Below the pieces are notes generated by a model. The model was not told the DNA's origin, searched no databases, and saw nothing but the letters and a program-made list of their open reading frames with translations. Shown in pieces: positions 4,690 through 8,764 of a DNA stretch of 8,764 bases (position 1 is the first letter of the stretch; every line of letters starts with the position of its first letter). Location: contig DXDV01000209.1 in NCBI GenBank assembly GCA_019115345.1, forward strand, positions 1-8,764, written 5' to 3'. This DNA comes from Candidatus Intestinimonas stercorigallinarum (GTDB lineage: Bacteria > Bacillota > Clostridia > Oscillospirales > Oscillospiraceae). A program made the translations under genes and the position numbers.

Positions 4690-6012
4690 TTACTCATACC
4701 GGGCGTTGATATTGGCCCGGATGTCTTTGATGACCTCGGAGATCTCGGGGGTGGTTTTCTTGAGCTTTTCGATGCGCTCGATGGAGTGGAGGACGGTGGT
4801 GTGGTCCCGGTTTTCGAACTCCCGGCCGATCTCCTTCAGGGAGAGGTTGGTCATCTCCCGGATGAGGTACATGGCCACCTGCCGGGCCAGGGCGGTGTCC
4901 TTGGTGCGGCCCTGGCCCCGGAGGGCGCTGTTTTCGATGTTGTAGAAGCTGCACACCTCTTCGATGATGACGTCGGAGGTGGGCATGATGTCGGTGGGGT
5001 CCTTGAACATGTCCCGGACGGCCCGGGTGACGGTGGCGGCGTCGATGCTGCTCCCCTCCAGGTCCCGGAGGGCCATGATCTTGTTGACGGTGCCCTCGAT
5101 CTGCCGGACGTTGGCGGTGATGTTCTCGGCCACGTACTGCAAAACGGCCTCGGGCAGCTCCACCCCCATGCGGATGGCCTTGTTTTTGATGATGGCCATG
5201 CGGGTCTCGTAGTCGGGGGGCTGGATGTCGGCGATGAGGCCCCACTCGAACCGGGTCTTGAGCCGGTCCTCCAGCTTGAGCATCTCCTTGGGGGGACGGT
5301 CGGCGGTGAAGACGATCTGCTTTCTCGTCTCGTAGAGGGTATTGAAGGTGTGGAACATCTCCTCCATGGTGGAGTCCTTGCCGGCGATGAACTGCACGTC
5401 GTCCATCAAAAAGACGTCGGCGGCGCGGAACTTCTCCCGGAACTCCTGGTTGCGGCCCTCCCGGATGGCCTGGATGAGCTCGTTGGTGAAGGCGTCGCCC
5501 TTGATATAGACGATGCGGTAGTCCGGGTGCTCGTTGTGGATCTTGTGGGCGATGGCGTAGAGCAGGTGGGTCTTGCCCAGGCCCGACTCCCCGTAGATGA
5601 AGAGGGGGTTGTAGTTCATGGCCGGGTGGTCGGCCACCGCCCGGGCGGCGGCGTGGGCGAACTTGTTGGAGGAGCCCACCACGAACCGCTCAAAGGTGTA
5701 TTCCTCCGTGCCGGGGAGAAAGCTCTCGTCCCTGGGCCGGTTCCCCAGCTTCCGGCGCTCCAGGTCGCCGCTTCCCAGCACCTCCACCTGGAAGTCGGCG
5801 GAGAAGAGCTCGTGAAGGGCCTTCTGGATGGGGGGAAGGTAGCGGGAGACGATGATGTCCCGCTTGAAGTCGGAGGGGGTGTGGAGGATAAATTTGTCCC
5901 CCTCCATGGACACGGCCACCGTGTCGTCGAACCAGGTGTGGATGGTGGTGGCCGTCATGTCCGCCTCCATGAGGGTGAGGACGCGGGACCAGATATCGGC
6001 GGCGGAATTCAT
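4690..6012 (-). CDS. dnaA: Chromosomal replication initiator protein DnaA
   Basis: DnaA binds 9-mer boxes at oriC, oligomerises in its ATP form, opens the duplex and recruits helicase. The 440-residue product has all domains. Domain I is about residues 1-75 (with W27 in IHTWFDD), followed by a short linker (about 80-105). The AAA+ domain starts at YTFERFVVGSSNKFAH, with Walker A GESGLGKT (141-148), Walker B FLMDDVQF (201-208), sensor 1 FTADRPP, box VII LKTRFEWGL (Arg254 is the likely arginine finger) and NVRQIEG. The domain IV helix-turn-helix carries the DnaA signature NRDHTTVLHSIERI (401-414). The ATG at 6010-6012 was chosen because AAGGAGG lies 7 bp upstream. An in-frame upstream ATG would add 18 non-conserved residues. 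A promoter lies about 150 bp upstream, flanked by DnaA boxes, suggesting autoregulation. Confidence 0.99.
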   Translation of the reverse strand: MNSAADIWSRVLTLMEADMTATTIHTWFDDTVAVSMEGDKFILHTPSDFKRDIIVSRYLPPIQKALHELFSADFQVEVLGSGDLERRKLGNRPRDESFLPGTEEYTFERFVVGSSNKFAHAAARAVADHPAMNYNPLFIYGESGLGKTHLLYAIAHKIHNEHPDYRIVYIKGDAFTNELIQAIREGRNQEFREKFRAADVFLMDDVQFIAGKDSTMEEMFHTFNTLYETRKQIVFTADRPPKEMLKLEDRLKTRFEWGLIADIQPPDYETRMAIIKNKAIRMGVELPEAVLQYVAENITANVRQIEGTVNKIMALRDLEGSSIDAATVTRAVRDMFKDPTDIMPTSDVIIEEVCSFYNIENSALRGQGRTKDTALARQVAMYLIREMTNLSLKEIGREFENRDHTTVLHSIERIEKLKKTTPEISEVIKDIRANINARYE

Positions 6013-6160
6013 CTCGGGACCTCCTTTTTTATGGATGTCTCCCGTTCCAAGACAGCAAAGCGGCACCCTTAAAGGCGGACCTTCAAGGATGACGGCGGCG
6101 CTCCCCGGATGGAAGCCTCTCTATATATGGGCGCCCAAGGGCCCTGCGTTGCACGGATAC
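6013..6160 (-). other. 5' leader of dnaA
   Basis: About 148 nt separate the predicted transcription start (near 6160) from the dnaA ATG. The leader contains short palindromic runs (GGGCCC, GGGCGCCC near 6128-6143; AAGGTCCGCCTT near 6073-6084) and ends in a very strong AAAAAAGGAGGT ribosome binding site (6019-6030). I recognise no riboswitch, T-box or convincing small ORF here. Confidence 0.5.
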
Positions 6161-6166
6161 GTACAC

Positions 6167-6195
6167 ATTATAACAAAAATAATGGAGGGTGGCAA
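6167..6195 (-). promoter_or_regulatory. Sigma-A promoter of dnaA
   Basis: Read on the minus strand, TTGCCA (6190-6195) and a perfect TATAAT (6167-6172) are separated by exactly 17 bp, with an AT-rich spacer. Only one -35 base differs from TTGACA. It points at dnaA. Two DnaA boxes begin 5 bp upstream of the -35, so bound DnaA could repress or modulate its own transcription. Confidence 0.85.
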
Positions 6196-6199
6196 TAAG

Positions 6200-6228
6200 T
6201 TTTCCACATCCATCTCCACTTTTCCACA
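6200..6228 (+). other. oriC: Pair of DnaA boxes upstream of dnaA (oriC, rpmH-side part)
   Basis: Two identical TTTTCCACA 9-mers (6200-6208 and 6220-6228), each one mismatch from TTATCCACA, lie in the same orientation 20 bp apart, close to two helical turns. A weaker reversed site TGTGGAAGG is at 6270-6278. Their position between the divergent dnaA and rpmH promoters matches the dnaA-upstream half of a bipartite Bacillota origin and suits DnaA autoregulation. Confidence 0.75.
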
Positions 6229-6257
6229 GCCCAAATCCCTGGAAAAAGTACCCCTGC

Positions 6258-6271
6258 CACAACATGTTGTG
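6258..6271. promoter_or_regulatory. Perfect 14-bp palindrome between the dnaA and rpmH promoters
   Basis: CACAACATGTTGTG is an uninterrupted perfect palindrome located between the DnaA-box pair and the first rpmH-side TTGACA. It is the right size for a dimeric DNA-binding protein. Its right end overlaps the weak DnaA-like site at 6270. It does not match the Gram-positive LexA box (GAAC-N4-GTTC) or a Spo0A box. The binding factor is unknown. Confidence 0.45.
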
Positions 6272-6286
6272 TGGAAGGGAAACTCC

Positions 6287-6349
6287 TTGACATATATAGA
6301 AAAACCACAGAAAATATAGTTGACAGTGGGGGAAAGCATGGGATATAAT
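6287..6349 (+). promoter_or_regulatory. Promoter region of rpmH-rnpA-yidD-yidC
   Basis: The main promoter is a perfect TTGACA (6320-6325) and a perfect TATAAT (6344-6349) with an 18-bp spacer, pointing at rpmH and predicting a start near 6356. Another perfect TTGACA lies at 6287-6292 in very AT-rich DNA, but its best -10 candidates are weak (GAAAAT at 17 bp) or too far (TATAGT at 22 bp), so a second start is only possible. The AT-rich block 6281-6350 could also take part in origin unwinding. Confidence 0.85.
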
Positions 6350-6388
6350 AAGCACTGCGTCCTGAAAAGGGGGACGTATGCCCATTTG

Positions 6389-6436
6389 ACGACCGCGGCC
6401 GGTCTCCGGTCGTTGTGGTGGACGGGCCCTGCCCGT
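6389..6436 (+). promoter_or_regulatory. Two hairpins in the rpmH leader
   Basis: ACGACCG (6389-6395) pairs with CGGTCGT (6407-6413), and ACGGGC (6422-6427) pairs perfectly with GCCCGT (6431-6436) around CCT. Both lie in the roughly 112-nt leader between the predicted start and the rpmH ribosome binding site AGGAGGT (6452-6458). They may tune L34 translation or message stability. No T-run follows, so attenuation by termination is not supported. Confidence 0.5.
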
Positions 6437-6467
6437 TTCCAGGAACCATACAGGAGGTGTTCAAGAC

Positions 6468-6602
6468 ATGAAGCGTACCTATCAGCCCAAGAAGCTCCAG
6501 CGTTCCAAGGTCCATGGCTTCCGCAAGCGCATGGCCGACCGGAATGGCCGGAAGGTCCTCTCCCGCCGCCGCGCGAAGGGCCGCGCCCGCCTGTCCTACT
6601 AA
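6468..6602 (+). CDS. rpmH: 50S ribosomal protein L34
   Basis: L34 is a small basic protein of the large ribosomal subunit. The 44-residue product starts MKRTYQPKKLQRSKVHGFRKRM and continues through GRKVLSRRRAKGRARLSY, the near-universal L34 pattern (MKRT[FY]QP...HGFR.RM.[TD]..GR.VL..RR.KGR..L) at the exact family length. AGGAGGT (6452-6458) lies 9 bp before the ATG. It is the first gene of the plus-strand operon, divergent from dnaA, as in most bacteria. Arg/Lys content is very high, as expected. Confidence 0.98.
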   Translation: MKRTYQPKKLQRSKVHGFRKRMADRNGRKVLSRRRAKGRARLSY

Positions 6603-6637
6603 AAGGCATGAGGGACCGACTGAATAGAGCGTCTTAA

Positions 6638-6696
6638 AGGGGCGGGGGAGAGGATTCCCACCGCCCCTGCCGTGCATCCGGCGGTTTTTCCGCCGG
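6638..6696. repeat. Two strong hairpins between rpmH and rnpA
   Basis: The first stem pairs AGGGGCGG (6638-6645) with CCGCCCCT (6661-6668), extended by GGGA/TCCC after a one-base bulge. The second pairs CCGGCGG (6678-6684) with CCGCCGG (6690-6696) around T5. There is no T-run after either stem. In the 119-bp gap between a ribosomal protein gene and rnpA they could limit read-through or mark an RNA processing site, lowering rnpA-yidD-yidC expression relative to rpmH. Confidence 0.6.
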
Positions 6697-6710
6697 GTCC
6701 GGCCACAGGG

Positions 6711-6715
6711 GGGAG
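6711..6715 (+). promoter_or_regulatory. Ribosome binding site fixing the rnpA TTG start
   Basis: GGGAG within a G-rich run (6708-6715) lies 6 bp before the TTG at 6722-6724. The next in-frame candidate, ATG at 6740, has no Shine-Dalgarno sequence within reach (preceded by TTCACCGTCACC). Confidence 0.7.
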
Positions 6716-6721
6716 CCAGGC

Positions 6722-7069
6722 TTGAAGTTCACCGTCACCATGAAACGCAACCACGAATTTCAGCGGCTCTACCGCAGGGGAAAGAGCGCCGCCAGCCCCT
6801 ATCTGGCCCTCTACTGCCGGAAAGGCCGCCGGGGAGAAAACCGGCTGGGCTTTACGGTGGGGAAGAAGGTGGGCGGCGCCGTCCAGCGCAACCGGGTCCG
6901 CCGCCGTCTGCGGGAGATCTACCGCCTCCATGAGGACGAGCTCCTGCCCGGCCACGACATCGTGGTGGTGGCCCGGGTGAAGGCGGTCTACGCCCGGTAC
7001 GGACAGCTGGAGCGCTCCTTCCTGGCCCTGGCCGACAAGCTGGGCCTGAGAAAGAAGGCGGAGGGATGA
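6722..7069 (+). CDS. rnpA: Ribonuclease P protein component
   Basis: RnpA is the protein cofactor of RNase P; it helps the catalytic RNA bind pre-tRNA and remove the 5' leader. The 115-residue product shows the family pattern: an N-terminal HEFQRLYRRGKSAASPYLALY, then RLGFTVGKKVGGAVQRNRVRRRLREIYR, containing the RNR motif (about residues 56-68) that contacts RNA, and the C-terminal HDIVVVAR segment. It starts at TTG, supported by its ribosome binding site and by the conserved KFTV lead-in typical of clostridial RnpA; starting at the ATG at 6740 would lose six of these residues. The stop overlaps yidD as ATGA, so the two are likely translationally coupled. rnpA next to rpmH is near-universal in bacteria. 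Confidence 0.96.
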   Translation: MKFTVTMKRNHEFQRLYRRGKSAASPYLALYCRKGRRGENRLGFTVGKKVGGAVQRNRVRRRLREIYRLHEDELLPGHDIVVVARVKAVYARYGQLERSFLALADKLGLRKKAEG

Positions 7070-7284
7070 AGCGCCTCCTTCTGCTGCTCATTCGGTTCTA
7101 CCGCGCCCACATCTCGCCCGCCCGACCTCCCTGCTGCCGCTTCATCCCCACCTGTTCGGCCTACGCCCTGGAGGCGGTGGAGAAGTACGGAGCCTGGAAG
7201 GGCGGCTGGCTGGCCCTGCGCCGCGTGCTCCGGTGCCAGCCCTTCCACAGGCAAGCGAGCATCGAATACGACCCGGTGCCCTGA
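7066..7284 (+). CDS. yidD: Membrane protein insertion efficiency factor YidD
   Basis: A 72-residue protein of the YidD family, which associates with the inner face of the membrane and assists YidC-dependent insertion. The N-terminus MKRLLLLLIRFYRAHISP forms an amphipathic membrane-binding helix. The central CCRFIPTCSAYALEAVEKYGAWKGGWLALRRVLRCQPF is the family signature with its conserved cysteines. The end is unusual: most members have a Gly-Gly just before the terminal (Y/D)DPVP, whereas here RQASIE precedes YDPVP. It overlaps rnpA by 4 bp and is followed 52 bp later by yidC, the standard order. The assignment is secure despite the altered tail. Confidence 0.95.
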   Translation: MKRLLLLLIRFYRAHISPARPPCCRFIPTCSAYALEAVEKYGAWKGGWLALRRVLRCQPFHRQASIEYDPVP

Positions 7285-7336
7285 GCGCCGGGCGTCCGCC
7301 CGCCGGCCCGCCTGAATCTTACGTGGAGGCAAGCAA

Positions 7337-8764
7337 ATGGATTTCGCTTACTACATTCTCATGCCCTTTTCCTGGCTGCTTCAGTTTTTCTATGACCTGA
7401 CGGGGGGATACGGCTTCGCCCTCCTCCTCTTCGCCGTGGTGGTCAAGCTCATCCTCTTCCCCTTCTCCCTGAAGGGCAAGAAGAGCATGATCCAGATGAA
7501 CATGCTCCAGGGCAAGATGCAGCAGATCCAGCGCAAATACCCCAACGACAGGGAGCGGCAGAACCTGGAGCTCCAACGGCTCTATGAGAAGGAGAAGGTC
7601 AGCCCCATGGGCGGCTGCCTGTGGTCCCTCCTCCCCATCTTCATCCTGCTGCCCCTGTACGCCATCGTCCGCCAGCCCCTCAAGTATCTGATGGGCCTCA
7701 CCGAGGACCAGATCACCCAGCTCATCGAGGTCCTCAACACCTTTACCCAGACCGCCATCGACCCCTCCAGCAACGTCTACTTCCAGCTCACCGCCTCCAA
7801 CGTCCTCTACCAGAACTTTGACGCCGTGGTGAGCGATCCCAGCGTGGCCGCCTTTGCCGGCCAGCTCAAGCAGCTCAACTTCTCCTTCCTGGGCATGAGC
7901 CTGGACGTCATCCCCAACTGGAAGATCTGGGCCGGACCCTTTGACTGGAACACCATCGGCACCTTCCTGCTGCCGGTGATTTCCGCCGCCACCGGCCTTC
8001 TGATGTCGGTCATCTCCGTGCGGACCAACCAGCTCAGCAAGGGCCAGGAGATGAGCGAGCAGGCCAAGAGCACCAACCGGACCATGATGATCATGTCCCC
8101 GGTGATCTCCCTGTGGGTGGGCTACTCCATGCCCGCCGCCATGAGTATCTACTGGCTGGGCAACAACGTGCTGTCCATCCTCCAGGAGTTCGTGGCCGGC
8201 CGGATGCTCAAGAAGGACTACGAGGCGGCCGCCGCCGCCCGGGCCGAGCAGCTGCGCCAGGAGAAGGAAGAGGAGAAGCAGCGCCGCCGGGAGGCCGCCG
8301 AGCGCAAGGCCCAGGCCATCGCCGACGCCAAGGCCAACAAGGGCAAGAAGAAGGCCAAGCCCGAGGAGGAGAAGAAGAAGAGCGACGCCTCCGTCATCGA
8401 CGTCAGCCGGGTGGGCATCCGCGCCTACGCCCGGGGCCGGGCCTACGACCCCTACCGGTACAGCCCCGACGGCCCCACCCCCTACAAGAACCCCGGCGCC
8501 CCGGTGGACGAGACCGCCGTGGAAAAGGCCCTGGAGAAGAAGTCCGACCGCCTTCAGGCGGTGGCCGCCGAGGGCCTGGCCGACGAGCTCATCATGGACG
8601 AGCTGAAGCCCGCCGAGACCACGGAGACCGCCGAGGCCGCCGCGCCCGCGGAAGTCCCTGAGACCGCCGGGGCGGAGGCCCCTGAGGCCCCCGAGTCGGA
8701 GGCCGCCGAGCGCAAGGCCCAGGCCATCGCCGACGCCAAGGCCAACAAGGGCAAGAAGAAGGCC
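7337..8764 (+). CDS. yidC: Membrane protein insertase YidC/OxaA (SpoIIIJ type), cut by the right window edge
   Basis: YidC inserts and folds membrane proteins, alone or with SecYEG. The frame is open for 476 codons with no stop before the edge. The ATG has GGAGG 7 bp upstream (7325-7329). There is no lipoprotein signal peptide. Membrane segments appear at about residues 22-42, 95-112, 208-228 and 252-284. The first ends in VVVKLILFPFSLKGKKSM, the entry to the YidC hydrophilic groove, where Lys37 sits at the position usually held by the conserved Arg. After SILQEFVAGRML the protein enters a long charged tail (about 295 onward): a Glu/Lys/Arg/Ala coiled-coil-like stretch, a tyrosine-rich patch (GIRAYARGRAYDPYRY, about 360-375) and an Ala/Glu/Pro-rich region. 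A 22-residue block (319-340) recurs identically at 455-476. C-terminal tails in YidC can bind ribosomes, but this one is unusually long. The 3' end is missing. Confidence 0.95.
   Translation, partial: MDFAYYILMPFSWLLQFFYDLTGGYGFALLLFAVVVKLILFPFSLKGKKSMIQMNMLQGKMQQIQRKYPNDRERQNLELQRLYEKEKVSPMGGCLWSLLPIFILLPLYAIVRQPLKYLMGLTEDQITQLIEVLNTFTQTAIDPSSNVYFQLTASNVLYQNFDAVVSDPSVAAFAGQLKQLNFSFLGMSLDVIPNWKIWAGPFDWNTIGTFLLPVISAATGLLMSVISVRTNQLSKGQEMSEQAKSTNRTMMIMSPVISLWVGYSMPAAMSIYWLGNNVLSILQEFVAGRMLKKDYEAAAAARAEQLRQEKEEEKQRRREAAERKAQAIADAKANKGKKKAKPEEEKKKSDASVIDVSRVGIRAYARGRAYDPYRYSPDGPTPYKNPGAPVDETAVEKALEKKSDRLQAVAAEGLADELIMDELKPAETTETAEAAAPAEVPETAGAEAPEAPESEAAERKAQAIADAKANKGKKKA
8290..8356 (+). repeat. 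67-bp exact direct repeat in the yidC tail, first copy
   Basis: Identical at every base to 8698-8764, offset 408 bp (136 codons, so in frame). It encodes a Lys/Ala-rich block beginning EAAERKAQAIADAK and ending GKKKA. It is followed here by KPEEEKKKSD. Confidence 0.95.
8698..8764 (+). repeat. 67-bp exact direct repeat in the yidC tail, second copy (reaches the window edge)
   Basis: Exact copy of 8290-8356. It runs up to the last base of the window, so the true repeat may be longer. Coincidence of repeat and edge raises the possibility of a contig end caused by the repeat or a false join. Confidence 0.95.

Noticed and set aside
4657..6072. Long plus-strand open frame opposite dnaA
   Set aside because: Antisense to a complete DnaA; the product is dominated by G, V, D, L and H with no domain pattern, and its start lies in the repeat tail.
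6013..6160. Riboswitch or T-box in the dnaA leader
   Set aside because: No conserved riboswitch core or T-box motif was found; only short palindromic runs are present.
6083..6677. Overlapping minus-strand open frames between dnaA and rpmH, extending antisense to rpmH
   Set aside because: They cross the promoters and DnaA boxes, lack ribosome binding sites and have no recognisable protein pattern.
8113..8661. Plus-strand frame rich in Gly/Arg inside yidC
   Set aside because: Out-of-frame reading of the yidC tail; the yidC frame is open throughout and carries the family signatures.

Overview
This window is a chromosomal replication-origin (oriC) locus of a GC-rich member of the Bacillota. The order gyrB-remB-recF-yaaA-dnaN-dnaA on the minus strand and rpmH-rnpA-yidD-yidC on the plus strand is the classic Bacillus/Clostridia origin arrangement, here reverse-complemented. 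Strong G/C preference at third codon positions, a RemB (DUF370) gene, and dispersed palindromic repeats carrying the GTCATTCTGAG motif suggest a gut Oscillospiraceae-type clostridium (Flavonifractor/Lawsonibacter-like). That placement is inference; no database was consulted.

Minus strand, in transcription order: dnaA (4690-6012) lies downstream of a well-formed sigma-A promoter (6167-6195) and a leader of about 148 nt. A 560-bp gap then holds a palindromic repeat, an array of repeat half-sites, DnaA boxes and an AT-rich segment. Next is a tightly packed cluster of dnaN, a hotdog-fold acyl-CoA thioesterase, yaaA and recF, with gaps of 1 and 13 bp and a 4-bp overlap. A 496-bp gap full of nested palindromic repeats follows, then remB and the first 133 codons of gyrB, cut by the left window edge. 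Plus strand: a consensus promoter (6320-6349) and a structured leader precede rpmH (44 aa). rnpA (TTG start), yidD (ATGA overlap) and yidC follow; yidC is cut by the right edge.

The origin appears bipartite. One DnaA-box group sits between the divergent dnaA and rpmH promoters. The other sits between dnaA and dnaN, next to AT-rich DNA with phased TAG triplets resembling a DnaA-trio unwinding element. The genes cover initiation (DnaA), the sliding clamp (DnaN), repair (RecF), supercoiling (GyrB), ribosome and RNase P supply (RpmH, RnpA) and membrane protein insertion (YidD, YidC).

No new defence, mobile or biosynthetic system is visible. The points most worth a second look are: a 67-bp exact in-frame repeat in the yidC tail, whose second copy ends at the last base of the window (recent duplication or assembly artefact); the thioesterase gene inside the dnaN-recF cluster; two related composite repeats flanking this cluster, one with a nested second palindrome; a ~23-bp-period array of repeat half-sites; and the proposed origin elements.
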